NCBI GenBank assembly: GCA_964442745.1
Contig: CAYUAI010000050.1
Location: forward strand, 1-30,647
Length of the DNA stretch: 30,647 nucleotides
From: CAYUAI01 sp964442745
Lineage (GTDB): Bacteria; Pseudomonadota; Gammaproteobacteria; S012-40
Direction: 5' to 3'
Every line of letters begins with the position of its first letter. Within the stretch, counting starts at the first letter, position 1. Both the position numbers and the translations under genes were made by a program. Below the pieces are notes generated by a model that searched no databases, was not told the origin of the DNA, and saw only the letters and a program-made list of their open reading frames with translations. Shown piece by piece: positions 7,280 to 16,589 of this stretch.

Positions 7280-8077
7280 TCAAGTACTAGATTGGATTTT
7301 ACTGTGCAATAATACATCATAGTCGATGCTAAGCGGTGCATGATCTGAAAACCATTTATCCTTGTAAATGGCAGCGCCTTGCACTTTGTCTTTTAAGCCG
7401 GGGGTGATGATATGATAATCGATACGCCAGCCGACATTTTTTGCACGGGCCTGACCGCGGTTTGACCACCAGGTGTATTGTTCGGCACGTTGATCGACCA
7501 CGCGAAAGGCATCGACGTATCCTGTATGGTTAAATAAGTGATCGAGCCAGGTGCGTTCTTGTGGAGTACAGCCTGAGTTTTTTTGATTGCTTTTAAAGTT
7601 TTTAATGTCAATCGCTTGATGTACCGTATTCCAGTCACCACAGATAATGAATTCTCGCCGTTGGCGGCGGAATTTTTTCAGTACCTCCAATAGTTGCGCC
7701 ATAAATTCCATTTTGCTTTGTTGGCGCGTCTCATTGGCAGAACCGGAAGGTAAATAAAATGAAGCAATACTCAAGCTTTGGTAGTTTAGCTGGAGATAGC
7801 GGCCCTCTTGATCCGCTCGTTCCCAGCCTAGCCCGGTGATGATATTATCGGGCTTGACGCGACTAAAAACCGCCACCCCGCTATAGCCTTTTTTTTCTGC
7901 GTCGAAGTAGTAGCAATAGTAACCTTTTGGATAAAAAATGTTATCATCCAGTTGGTGTTCTTGTGCTTTGGTTTCCTGGATGCAGACGACATCGGCATTT
8001 TGCTTTAGCAGCCAATCAAAAAAGCCTTTTTTTTCGGCAGAACGTATGCCATTTACATTAGCACTAATTACTCTCAT
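7280..8077 (-). CDS. xthA: Exodeoxyribonuclease III (AP endonuclease)
   Basis: 265 residues, the full family length. Catalytic positions are all present: Asn7 (SANVNG), Glu35 (IQETKA), Tyr108 (SFYLPSG), Asp148 and Asn150 (GDWNTVH), Asp220 (WRIDYH), and Asp245/His246 (SDHAPL). The enzyme cleaves 5' to abasic sites and removes 3'-blocking groups in base-excision repair, in the cytoplasm. It leads the operon xthA-qmcA-nfeD and is divergent from the DUF1287 gene. mutM, also a base-excision gene, lies 3 kb away but not in the same operon. Confidence 0.95.
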   Translation of the reverse strand: MRVISANVNGIRSAEKKGFFDWLLKQNADVVCIQETKAQEHQLDDNIFYPKGYYCYYFDAEKKGYSGVAVFSRVKPDNIITGLGWERADQEGRYLQLNYQSLSIASFYLPSGSANETRQQSKMEFMAQLLEVLKKFRRQRREFIICGDWNTVHQAIDIKNFKSNQKNSGCTPQERTWLDHLFNHTGYVDAFRVVDQRAEQYTWWSNRGQARAKNVGWRIDYHIITPGLKDKVQGAAIYKDKWFSDHAPLSIDYDVLLHSKIQSST

Positions 8078-8208
8078 TATCGATTGATTACTCCGAAGCC
8101 GTCAATGTATGGTTTTTATTTCTCCTCGGTTATTTTAACCTACATTTGTGACTCGGACGGGTGAAAATCATCATGAGATTTAATTTAAGACGTAGAGGAG
8201 GAGATTTT

Positions 8209-8820
8209 TTGCGCTTAAAAGCCTTATTTTTACTCACTGTCTTATTGCCATTAAGCTATGTCTGGGCGGATGTATCAAGTCAAATATTTGCCAGCGCGTT
8301 AGTCAATGCCGCGAAAGACCGTACTTTACACCAAGTGACCTATGATGGGTCTTATTTTGGTATAAGTTATCCCAATGGTGACATTCCCGCCCATTTAGGC
8401 GTATGTACCGATGTTATCATCCGATCATTTCGAAAAGTGGGGGTCGATTTGCAACAGGCGGTGCATGAAGATATGACACTAAATTTTAGCGCGTATCCAT
8501 CTCGCCGAATTTGGGGGTTGACCCAACCGGATAAAAATATTGATCATCGCCGGGTGCCGAATTTGCGAGTGTTCCTTAAAAGGCATGGTGTGATGGTACC
8601 GGTGACTGGTAATGCGGCAGATTATTTGCCCGGCGATTTAGTGACCTGGATATTGCCGGGGAATTTATCGCATATTGGCATTGTCATTGATGCCAACTCA
8701 GCCGACAGTAAGCGGCCGCTTATTGTGCATAATATTGGTTCAGGTCCAAAGATTAATGATATGTTGTTTGATTATCCGATTAGCGGGCATTATCGATATC
8801 TTGGGCAAAAATCGCGATAA
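8209..8820 (+). CDS. DUF1287 family secreted protein
   Basis: 203 residues from a TTG at 8209, preferred because GAGGAGGAG (8195-8203) sits just before it and the product then begins with a classic signal peptide (MRLKALFLLTVLLPLSYVWA). A GTG at 8161 would add 16 residues. The mature part contains TYDGSYFGISYPNGDIPAHL, GVCTDVIIRSFRKVGVDLQ, LPGDLVTW, HIGIVID and LIVHNIGSGP, the conserved blocks of DUF1287. The pattern of a Cys (GVCTDV) and later His residues (HIGIV, VHNIG) resembles an NlpC/P60-like cysteine amidase, so a periplasmic cell-wall hydrolase is likely but inferred. It lies between the two halves of the split exporter locus. Confidence 0.85.
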   Translation: MRLKALFLLTVLLPLSYVWADVSSQIFASALVNAAKDRTLHQVTYDGSYFGISYPNGDIPAHLGVCTDVIIRSFRKVGVDLQQAVHEDMTLNFSAYPSRRIWGLTQPDKNIDHRRVPNLRVFLKRHGVMVPVTGNAADYLPGDLVTWILPGNLSHIGIVIDANSADSKRPLIVHNIGSGPKINDMLFDYPISGHYRYLGQKSR

Positions 8821-8849
8821 CTTATTTGATTTTCATCCTTTAGGCAATG

Positions 8850-8876
8850 TTGTCCGGTGGCGATTCACACTATACT
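8850..8876 (+). promoter_or_regulatory. Candidate promoter for the GldF/GldG-like genes
   Basis: TTGTCC (8850-8855) and TATACT (8871-8876) are spaced 15 bp, slightly short, and lie 72 bp before the permease start. A small hairpin (TATGC-TTTT-GCATA, 8887-8900) follows. A dedicated promoter would be expected since the ATPase gene is 4.5 kb away. Confidence 0.35.
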
Positions 8877-8947
8877 TAAGTTGGGTTATGCTTTTGCATA
8901 GCCGTTTGATTAAATAATGTTTTAACACAGATAAAGGCGGCTAGATA

Positions 8948-9700
8948 ATGATATTTACACTTGCTGCACGGGAAGTGAGAAGTTTATTTTTATCGCCCTT
9001 AGCGTGGTGCATTCTCGCGATCAGTTTATTCATTTTAGGGTATTTATTTCTCAGTCAAGTGGATCTGTATTTACAGGCCCAAAGCCGCTTGTTATTGATG
9101 GACAATGCGCCTGGAGTGACTGAAGTGGTGGTGATGCCGGTGTTTGCTAATGCGACAGTGATTTTGTTGTTGGTGATGCCTTTGTTAACCATGCGCTTGG
9201 TCAGTGAAGAGCGGCGCAATCAGACATTAAGTTTATTGTTGAGTGCGCCAATTTCAATGACTGAGATTATTATAGGTAAGTACCTAGGGATTATGGCGTT
9301 TATTTGCGTTTTATTATTATCCATTATGCTTATGCCGTTATCGTTGTTAGCGGGGAGTATGCCTGATTGGGGGATGGTATTTTCTGGTTTTATCGGACTG
9401 GCTTTGTTGTTGGCAAGTTTTGCCGCCGCGGGTCTGTATATGTCGACATTAACGGCACAGCCGGTGGTGGCGGCGGTCGGCACTTTTGGTTTATTGTTAT
9501 TACTTTGGATCATTGATTGGGCGGGGACTCGCCAGGATCAGGCGAGCAACGTGTTGCATTATTTGTCATTGCTGAAACATTATCAATCTTTGCTTAAGGG
9601 AGTGATTAATACGCAAGATATTATTTATTATTTGCTGTTTATTGTGACTTTTCTAGTGTTAAGTATTCGTCGTCTTGATGCGGATCGATTACAACACTAG
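8948..9700 (+). CDS. ABC-2 type permease, GldF-like
   Basis: 250 residues with six predicted membrane segments (about 15-35, 65-85, 108-130, 140-165, 170-190 and 222-243). The sequence FTLAAREVRSLFLSPLAW at the N-terminus, SEERRNQTLSLLLSAPIS in the cytoplasmic loop after the second segment, and GKYLG are typical of the GldF/NosY permease family. It should form the membrane channel of an exporter energised by the GldA-like ATPase at 3430. The next gene, GldG-like, starts 13 bp after its stop, so they form an operon. The export substrate is unknown. Confidence 0.85.
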   Translation: MIFTLAAREVRSLFLSPLAWCILAISLFILGYLFLSQVDLYLQAQSRLLLMDNAPGVTEVVVMPVFANATVILLLVMPLLTMRLVSEERRNQTLSLLLSAPISMTEIIIGKYLGIMAFICVLLLSIMLMPLSLLAGSMPDWGMVFSGFIGLALLLASFAAAGLYMSTLTAQPVVAAVGTFGLLLLLWIIDWAGTRQDQASNVLHYLSLLKHYQSLLKGVINTQDIIYYLLFIVTFLVLSIRRLDADRLQH

Positions 9701-9713
9701 AGGGATAATCGTT

Positions 9714-11165
9714 ATGCAAGTGACTCCAAAAATTAAGCGTCGCATTCAACGGCAGAATCTATTATTTATTTTGGTATTTTTGTGCGCGATCGGTAGCCTT
9801 GCCTGGTTGAGCGTAAAGTATCATGTCGAGCTAGACTGGACGGCCAACCAGCGCCACACGTTATCGGTTGCTTCGTTAGCGACGTTGGATAAAATGAGTC
9901 AACCCGTGGCCATAAAAATTTTTATTTCTGAAGCCAATATGCAAGTTAAGCGAGACTATTTAGCGCTATTGAGTCGTTACCAAAGCTATAAATCTGATAT
10001 TAGTGTTGAGTTTATTGACCCTAAAACGAAACCGGGTTTAGCTCGTGAAATGGACATGAGCATTGATGGTGAAATGTTGTTTGAATATGAGGGGCGTAGT
10101 GAGCGGGTTATTCCTCCGCTGAATGAGCAAAATTTAACAAATACCTTTTATCGCTTAATACGAAATGCGGATCGCTGGTTGGTATTTTTGCAAGGACATG
10201 ATGAGCGTAACTTTCGTGGAACAGCGAATTATGATTTTGCTAATTTTTCCCGCTTAATGGAAAAAAAGGGATTGAAAGTTCGTGGCTTAAATTTGATGAG
10301 TGCGGTGCAAGTGCCTGACAATACGTCGCTGTTGATTATTGCAGACCCGCGCAACGCGCTATTAGCGGGGGAAGTGCAAGCGATCCAGGATTTTATCGAT
10401 AACCATGGTAATGTTTTGTGGTTGCTGGAACCGGGTGGCCTGAAAGGGATGGAGTCCATTGCAGAGCAATTAGGTATCGAAGCATTACCGGGGATTTTGG
10501 TCGATTTGGAAAGCCAGCAACTGGGCGATCCTCGTTTTATTGTGTTGCCTGATTATCCACCCCATGCGATTACTCAGAACTTTACGGTAGGTACCTTATT
10601 TGCGGCGGCTCGTGGTTTAGAATTGAGTGGTGATACCGAATGGGAGGAGGCAATTTTCCTGGAAAGTTTGCCTCGTACCTGGGTTGAAACCGATGAGTCA
10701 GGTGAAATAAAACTGGATCTAGGTCAAGACATTGTTGGGCCGATTGCCATCGGAGTATCGTTGTCACGCATGCGCACAGTGCTTGGTGATGACGATGATA
10801 ACGATCTTATGGATGAATTGACATCGGATGCCGAGATATCACAAGAAACTGTCGATACCGGCGGTTTACTAGCGGAGCGGTCGACGGAGAATAATCAACA
10901 GCGTGTGGTGGTGATCGGCGATGCAGATTTTCTATCGGATGCTTATTTGGGCGTCAGTGGTAATCTGAATTTAGCGCTGAATATGATTAACTGGCTGGTG
11001 AATGATGATGCGTTGATTGCGGTTCCTGCCAAAACTACCCTGGATGGTTCGCTGGAATTATCTCGCACTTCGCAGTTTGTCATCGGGATTAGCTTTTTAT
11101 TGGTGGTGCCGGCGACCTTTTTAGTGATAGGTGTGGTGGTTTGGTTGAAAAGACGCCAGCGCTAA
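9714..11165 (+). CDS. GldG-like ABC transporter auxiliary protein
   Basis: 483 residues from the ATG at 9714, chosen because GAGGGA lies 9 nt upstream and it starts after the permease stop. One N-terminal membrane segment (about 15-37), a large periplasmic part, and one C-terminal segment (about 452-475) ending in KRRQR give the topology of GldG/ABC_transp_aux proteins. Family blocks are visible: LDWTANQRHTLS, FIDPKTKPGLAREM, GHDERN, and LLIIADPRNALLAGEVQAIQ followed by DNHGNVLWLLEPGG, and VVIGDADFLSD near the end. In related genomes a DUF4340 gene usually follows; here mutM follows directly. It works with the permease and the distant ATPase. Confidence 0.85.
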   Translation: MQVTPKIKRRIQRQNLLFILVFLCAIGSLAWLSVKYHVELDWTANQRHTLSVASLATLDKMSQPVAIKIFISEANMQVKRDYLALLSRYQSYKSDISVEFIDPKTKPGLAREMDMSIDGEMLFEYEGRSERVIPPLNEQNLTNTFYRLIRNADRWLVFLQGHDERNFRGTANYDFANFSRLMEKKGLKVRGLNLMSAVQVPDNTSLLIIADPRNALLAGEVQAIQDFIDNHGNVLWLLEPGGLKGMESIAEQLGIEALPGILVDLESQQLGDPRFIVLPDYPPHAITQNFTVGTLFAAARGLELSGDTEWEEAIFLESLPRTWVETDESGEIKLDLGQDIVGPIAIGVSLSRMRTVLGDDDDNDLMDELTSDAEISQETVDTGGLLAERSTENNQQRVVVIGDADFLSDAYLGVSGNLNLALNMINWLVNDDALIAVPAKTTLDGSLELSRTSQFVIGISFLLVVPATFLVIGVVVWLKRRQR

Positions 11166-11199
11166 TGTATCACCTGCTTATATAGCTTGATATCGCATT

Positions 11200-12015
11200 A
11201 TGCCTGAATTACCTGAAGTGGAAACCAGTTGTCGTGGGTTGGCACCCTTGTTAATCGGCAAACCCGTGACAAGCGTGCAAATTCGAAAGGCTCGGTTGCG
11301 TTGGCCCATTCCAACCGAATTGCCTGATACGCTACCGGGCTATACATTGCGTGCGATTCACCGGCGAGCCAAGTATTTATTATTTGAGTTTGATCATGGA
11401 CATTTATTGATTCATTTGGGAATGTCGGGAAGTTTACGGGTTTGCCCGGTTGATCTAACACCGGAAAAGCATGACCATGTGGATATTGTCTTTGCCGGCC
11501 AGCAATGTTTGCGGTTGCGCGATCCACGCCGGTTTGGCGCGGTCTTGTGGTTGGTCGAGGCGTTGCACGAGCACGCATTATTCAAGCATTTGGGACCAGA
11601 ACCGTTATTAGATGATTTTGATGCGAACTATTTATACAGCAAATCGCGTCAGCGTATGGTGTCGATTAAACAGTTAATTATGGATAACCGGATCGTGGTC
11701 GGGGTCGGTAATATTTATGCGAGTGAAGCGCTTTTTATGGCAGGCCTTCGACCGACACATAAAGCACGTCGTCTCTCGAAGCAGGCCGCTGAGCAATTGA
11801 CCTTATCAATAAAGCAAGTGTTGGCTGAGGCGATTAAGCTGGGGGGGACGACGTTGCGTGATTTTGTTTCTGGGGAAGGTAAGCCAGGCTATTTTCAACA
11901 GAAATTACAAGTTTATGGCCGAGGTGGGCAAGCCTGTTATCGTTGCGGCACCTGCATAAAGCAATTAAACATCGGCCAACGATCGACTTTTTATTGTCCG
12001 CATTGTCAAGCGTAA
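11200..12015 (+). CDS. mutM: Formamidopyrimidine-DNA glycosylase (Fpg/MutM)
   Basis: 271 residues, the normal length. After Met removal, Pro at position 2 is the catalytic nucleophile, followed by Glu3 (MPELPEVET). Lys58 (RRAKYLLFE) corresponds to the conserved catalytic lysine. The helix-two-turn-helix region includes NIYASEALF. The C-terminal zinc finger has four cysteines (CYRCG and FYCPHCQ). It excises 8-oxoguanine and ring-opened purines and nicks the site by beta/delta elimination. It starts 34 bp after the GldG-like gene and may be cotranscribed with it. Confidence 0.95.
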   Translation: MPELPEVETSCRGLAPLLIGKPVTSVQIRKARLRWPIPTELPDTLPGYTLRAIHRRAKYLLFEFDHGHLLIHLGMSGSLRVCPVDLTPEKHDHVDIVFAGQQCLRLRDPRRFGAVLWLVEALHEHALFKHLGPEPLLDDFDANYLYSKSRQRMVSIKQLIMDNRIVVGVGNIYASEALFMAGLRPTHKARRLSKQAAEQLTLSIKQVLAEAIKLGGTTLRDFVSGEGKPGYFQQKLQVYGRGGQACYRCGTCIKQLNIGQRSTFYCPHCQA

Positions 12016-12385
12016 CATCTTTAGGGTTCATGGTCTTGACAAAAACGGTGTCTTTTTTGCTAACTATTTCCTACGGGGGGCGAATCAGAAATGATGCTGG
12101 GCGATCTCTTGTATTTTTTGTCTGGCGAGGAGGCTTTCGCATTCTCGGACAGTTTTCTCGACGAGGGAACGACGGTGAAATGATTGGCTTACGTCATTCT
12201 CTCATATTGATACATCCAAAAACTGAATAAATCATTGTATCTCCATGGCGGAATGACATATCACTCGGATGGCTATTATTTTGGAGACGTTGGGTGTGTA
12301 TTGTGGTCGAAGAGAGTGGGTGTCAGAGAATGAAAATGGCGATTAATCAACGATAACTTTGCTGAAAAATACGACGTGGAAGGTG
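12016..12385 (+). promoter_or_regulatory. Leader region upstream of the suc operon
   Basis: This 370-bp gap contains no convincing gene. Weak promoter candidates are TTGACA at about 12037 without a good -10, and ATGACA (12253-12258) with TATTAT (12274-12279) at 15-bp spacing. One of these probably drives sucABlpdCD, but I cannot decide which. No terminator after mutM was recognised. Confidence 0.35.
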
Positions 12386-15235
12386 ATGGACGATTTAACT
12401 AAGGATAAAAATTTGCGAGCCTTGTGGGTGAGCACATCTCATATTTCGGGAAATAATGCGGCCTATATCGAACAGTTGTATGAACGTTTTTTAGATGATC
12501 CTAATTCCGTCGATTCATCTTGGCAGGTGTATTTTTCAAATTTGCCGCCAGTAAATAATAAGACAGAAGACGTTTCTCACACGGCGATTCGAGCAATATT
12601 TAAGAAAATGGCACAACAGCCGCGCCATTTTTCTGCGACGGCGGCGAGCACGGCGCATGATTTTGAGCAACAAAGCAAGCAGGTCGGGGTATTGCAATTA
12701 ATTAATGCCTATCGTTTCCGCGGTCATCAATTGGCAAAACTCGATCCCCTCAATGAGCAAATTAGTACAGAGATTTTTGAGTTACCATTGCCTCGACATG
12801 CCTTAGATGAAGCGGATCTCGATACTGAGTTTGATACCGGGTCATTGTTTGGCATAGCAAAAGCCTCGCTGCGTGAAATTTTATCTATTTTAAAGCAAAC
12901 CTATTGCAGCAGCATCGGTGCTGAATACATGCATATTACCGATACTAAAGAAAAACGTTGGATTCAGCAGCGTCTTGAGAGTGTACAAAGTAAACCGCAT
13001 TTTCCGGCGGAAGTGAAAAAACAGTTGTTAAAGAAGGTGACTGCCGCCGAGGGTTTAGAGCGTTATTTACATACTAAATATGTCGGACAAAAGCGCTTTT
13101 CACTGGAAGGTTCCGATAGCTTGATTCCGTTATTGGATGAACTGATTCAACGTAGTGGTGCGCTGGGTGTGAAAGAAGTGATTATCGGCATGGCACATCG
13201 TGGCCGTTTAAATGTTTTGGTGAACATTATGGGAAAAACGCCCGCCGAACTTTTTTTAGAATTTGAAGGCAAGTCTCAGAAAAATCTGGGTGGTTCGGGG
13301 GATGTGAAATATCACATGGGTTTTTCGTCCAACATAGACACGGAAGGGGGTGTTGTACATACCGGTTTGGCCTTTAACCCATCTCATCTGGAAATTGTGA
13401 GTCCCGTGGTACAAGGTTCGGTAAGAGCTCGACAAGTTCGGCGCAACGATACCAATGGTGACCAAGTGGTACCGGTTGTTTTGCATGGAGATGCTTCTTT
13501 TGCTGGTCAAGGGGTGGTGATGGAGACATTAAATATGTCTCAATCACGTGGTTTTTCCACCAAAGGCACGATTCATGTGGTGGTTAATAATCAAATTGGT
13601 TTTACCACCAGCAGCCAAAAAGAAGCCCGTTCGACGTCATATTGTACGGATGTGGCCAAGATGGTGAATGCACCTATTTTTCATGTGAACGGTGATGATC
13701 CTGAAGCGGTGTTATTCATCACCCAAGTAGCGCTTGATTATCGCATGGCTTTTCGCAAGGACGTGGTGATTGATTTGGTGTGTTATCGTCGGCACGGTCA
13801 TAACGAAGCTGATGAGCCATCGGCTACACAACCACTGATGTATCAAAAAATAAAACAAAAGAAAACGACGCGAGCGATTTATGCGGAAAAATTAATTGAA
13901 GAAAACATCTTAAGTGCAGACGAAGCTAAGCAGTACTTGCTCATGTACCGTGATGCATTAGATCACGGAGATTGTGTGGTCGATAATCTCAGTGAATATG
14001 ATGTTGAACAGTATCCTTACGCTATTCGCTGGGCACCTTATTTATCCACGGACTGTGAGATTGATTCAGGGATTGGGGTGGCCGTGGACAAACTTCATCA
14101 GTTAGGGGAGCGTCTTGATGCATTACCTGATGGCTTTGAGCTACACCATAGTGTGAAAAAAATTTATACCAATCGGCGGCGTATGGCATTGGGTGAAATT
14201 CCTGTGGATTGGGGGTTTGCAGAAACCATGGCGTATGCTACGTTGATTGATGAAGGTTATGCGGTTCGTTTATCGGGGCAAGATAGTGGTCGAGGAACTT
14301 TTTTTCATCGTCATGCGATTTTATATAACCAAAAAGATGGCTCCAAGTATATACCATTGCGTAATGTGGGGCCGGAGCATGAAAAATTTTTAGTGATTAA
14401 TTCGTTATTATCTGAGATGGCGGTATTGGCGTTTGAATATGGTTATGCCACCACTGATCCAGAGACCTTAACCATATGGGAAGCACAATTTGGTGATTTT
14501 GCCAATGGTGCTCAAGTGGTGATTGACCAGTTTATTAGTGCCGGGGAGCAAAAATGGAATCGGCAAAATGGTTTAGTGATGTTGTTGCCGCATGGTTATG
14601 AAGGACAAGGGCCAGAGCATTCTTCGGCACGCTTAGAGCGATTTTTACAGCTCTGTGCAGAACGTAATATGCGGGTTTGCATGCCAACAACGGCGGCGCA
14701 AATTTTTCATTTATTGCGCCGCCAAATGCACTTTACCTGTCGTAAACCTTTAATTGTGATGACGCCTAAGAGTTTATTGCGTCACAAACTGGCCGCTAGC
14801 CAACTAACTGAGCTTGCTCAGGGGCAGTTTCAAACCGTGATTCCTGAGATGGAAGACATGGCGGAAAAAAATGTCACTCGAATTATATTGTGCAGTGGAA
14901 AAGTGTACTATGACTTGGTGAATAAACGGCAAGAGCTGGCGCGTGACAATGTGGCGATTATTCGAGTGGAGGAATTGTATCCTTTCCCCCGATCTGAGTT
15001 AAAACATCAAATGAATCGTTATCCGCAGGTTCGCGAGATATTCTGGTGTCAGGAAGAACCTCGTAATCAGGGAGCGTGGGATGCTAATCAGCACTATTTG
15101 CGTAAAATCACCCCCGACCATGCATCACTCTCTTATATCGGGAGGCCTTCTTCGGCGGCGTCGGCGGTGGGTTATACGGCGCTGCATATTGAGCAATTAA
15201 ATAAGTTTCTTAACGAGGCTTTTGCGGCCTCCTAG
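12386..15235 (+). CDS. sucA: 2-oxoglutarate dehydrogenase E1 component
   Basis: 949 residues from the ATG at 12386 (GGAAGG just upstream); a TTG nine codons earlier is the alternative. Family length is about 930-950. The N-terminal E2-binding segment (about 10-50) includes YIEQLYERFLDDPNSVDSSW. The thiamine-diphosphate domain follows, with GMAHRGRLNVLVN near 267, HYH-like KYHMGFS, and GDASFAGQGVVMETLN near 367. A transketolase-like pyrimidine domain has RLSGQDSGRGTFFHRHA, and the C-terminal domain ends with CQEEPRNQGAW. It decarboxylates 2-oxoglutarate and passes succinyl to E2. It is the first gene of a five-gene operon giving the complete complex plus succinyl-CoA synthetase. Confidence 0.97.
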   Translation: MDDLTKDKNLRALWVSTSHISGNNAAYIEQLYERFLDDPNSVDSSWQVYFSNLPPVNNKTEDVSHTAIRAIFKKMAQQPRHFSATAASTAHDFEQQSKQVGVLQLINAYRFRGHQLAKLDPLNEQISTEIFELPLPRHALDEADLDTEFDTGSLFGIAKASLREILSILKQTYCSSIGAEYMHITDTKEKRWIQQRLESVQSKPHFPAEVKKQLLKKVTAAEGLERYLHTKYVGQKRFSLEGSDSLIPLLDELIQRSGALGVKEVIIGMAHRGRLNVLVNIMGKTPAELFLEFEGKSQKNLGGSGDVKYHMGFSSNIDTEGGVVHTGLAFNPSHLEIVSPVVQGSVRARQVRRNDTNGDQVVPVVLHGDASFAGQGVVMETLNMSQSRGFSTKGTIHVVVNNQIGFTTSSQKEARSTSYCTDVAKMVNAPIFHVNGDDPEAVLFITQVALDYRMAFRKDVVIDLVCYRRHGHNEADEPSATQPLMYQKIKQKKTTRAIYAEKLIEENILSADEAKQYLLMYRDALDHGDCVVDNLSEYDVEQYPYAIRWAPYLSTDCEIDSGIGVAVDKLHQLGERLDALPDGFELHHSVKKIYTNRRRMALGEIPVDWGFAETMAYATLIDEGYAVRLSGQDSGRGTFFHRHAILYNQKDGSKYIPLRNVGPEHEKFLVINSLLSEMAVLAFEYGYATTDPETLTIWEAQFGDFANGAQVVIDQFISAGEQKWNRQNGLVMLLPHGYEGQGPEHSSARLERFLQLCAERNMRVCMPTTAAQIFHLLRRQMHFTCRKPLIVMTPKSLLRHKLAASQLTELAQGQFQTVIPEMEDMAEKNVTRIILCSGKVYYDLVNKRQELARDNVAIIRVEELYPFPRSELKHQMNRYPQVREIFWCQEEPRNQGAWDANQHYLRKITPDHASLSYIGRPSSAASAVGYTALHIEQLNKFLNEAFAAS

Positions 15236-15345
15236 GAGGTTGTTCAAGAATGGAAAGCTGGTTTGCGATAATAGCGCTATTGAAATTATCCTTGGTCGTC
15301 TGAATGTAGACAGGGTTTTGGCACAATGAAAAAAAAGGGAAGTCT

Positions 15346-16560
15346 ATGCCAACTGAAGTGAAGGTGCCCGGTTTTCCGGAGTCTGTCAATGACGGTACAA
15401 TTACTACTTGGTATAAAAAACCAGGTGATCCGGTCGTTCGAGACGAAATTATCGCGGATATCGAAACTGACAAGGTTGTATTTGAAATTCCCGCGCCTAA
15501 CGATGGTGTGCTTGAAGAGATTCTGCAAGCCGAAGGGGCGACGGTGGTGTCTCATCAACTGATTGCTTTGTTAGGGGCGGAGGTGGCTGGTAAAGTGGCT
15601 GAGCCAACGTCGATTACAGAAAAGTCGATGGCGGAAAAAACGGTCGAAAGCCCAGATACACCTGCTACCGAAGAGATTGTAACGCTTTCCGCACGCAAAT
15701 TAATCGAAGAACGTGGTCTGGATCTGAAAGATATCACAGGTACAGGCAAAGATGGTCGTATTTTGAAAGAAGATGTGTTGCTTTACATGGAGCAGCAGTT
15801 GTCTGGACCAACGTATCCGAGCCAGTCATCGTCAGCCGATAATATCGATATGGATGCTGATCGGCCTGAAAAAAGAGTCCCGATGACCCGCTTGCGGAGA
15901 CGAATCGCTGAGCGTTTGGTGGAAGTGCAGCAGAGCGCTGCTATCCTGACGACATTTAACGAAGTGAATATGCAGCCAGTGATGGATTTGCGGTCAAAAT
16001 ATCGGGATCGCTTTGAAAAATCCTACGGTGTCCGCTTGGGTTTTATGTCTTTTTTCATCAAGGCGGTGGTGGAAGGTTTAAAACAGTTTCCTGAGCTCAA
16101 TGCTTCGATTGATGGCAATGAAATTATTTATCATGGATATTATGATGTCGGTGTAGCGGTGGGTTCGCCCCGAGGTTTAGTGGTTCCCATCGTGAGGGAT
16201 GTCGATCAACTGGCAATGGCGGATATTGAAAAGCAGATTATGGAGTTTGGGCAAAAAGCCCAAGATGGTAAATTATCCATCGAAGAAATTACGGGTGGCA
16301 CTTTTTCTATCACCAACGGTGGTGTGTTTGGCTCGTTATTATCCACCCCCATTTTGAATCCTCCACAAAGTGCTATTTTAGGCATGCATAAAATTCAACA
16401 GCGGCCGGTCGTGGAAAATGGCGAAATTGTGATTTGTCCAATGATGTATTTAGCCTTGTCTTATGACCATCGAATTATTGATGGTCGCGAAGCCGTGCAA
16501 TTTTTAGTGACGGTTAAGAATATGTTGGAAGACCCTGCTCGCATGTTACTTAATGTGTGA
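15346..16560 (+). CDS. sucB: Dihydrolipoamide succinyltransferase (E2 of 2-oxoglutarate dehydrogenase)
   Basis: 404 residues. The N-terminal lipoyl domain (1-75) has Lys43 in ETDKVVFEIPAP as the lipoylation site. A charged linker follows, then the peripheral E3-binding domain (about 112-150: LSARKLIEERGLDLKDITGT). The catalytic domain (about 170-404) has His375 and Asp379 in SYDHRIIDG. It transfers the succinyl group from E1 to CoA and forms the core of the complex. AAGGGAAG precedes the ATG. The gap of 110 bp after sucA contains no gene or terminator, and lpd follows 29 bp downstream. Confidence 0.97.
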   Translation: MPTEVKVPGFPESVNDGTITTWYKKPGDPVVRDEIIADIETDKVVFEIPAPNDGVLEEILQAEGATVVSHQLIALLGAEVAGKVAEPTSITEKSMAEKTVESPDTPATEEIVTLSARKLIEERGLDLKDITGTGKDGRILKEDVLLYMEQQLSGPTYPSQSSSADNIDMDADRPEKRVPMTRLRRRIAERLVEVQQSAAILTTFNEVNMQPVMDLRSKYRDRFEKSYGVRLGFMSFFIKAVVEGLKQFPELNASIDGNEIIYHGYYDVGVAVGSPRGLVVPIVRDVDQLAMADIEKQIMEFGQKAQDGKLSIEEITGGTFSITNGGVFGSLLSTPILNPPQSAILGMHKIQQRPVVENGEIVICPMMYLALSYDHRIIDGREAVQFLVTVKNMLEDPARMLLNV

Positions 16561-16589
16561 TTTCTTGATTTTTTTGATGGTTAAATGAT

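Noticed and set aside
11943..12230. 95-codon frame over the mutM end and suc leader
   Set aside because: It overlaps the mutM zinc-finger coding region and has no protein-like features beyond it.
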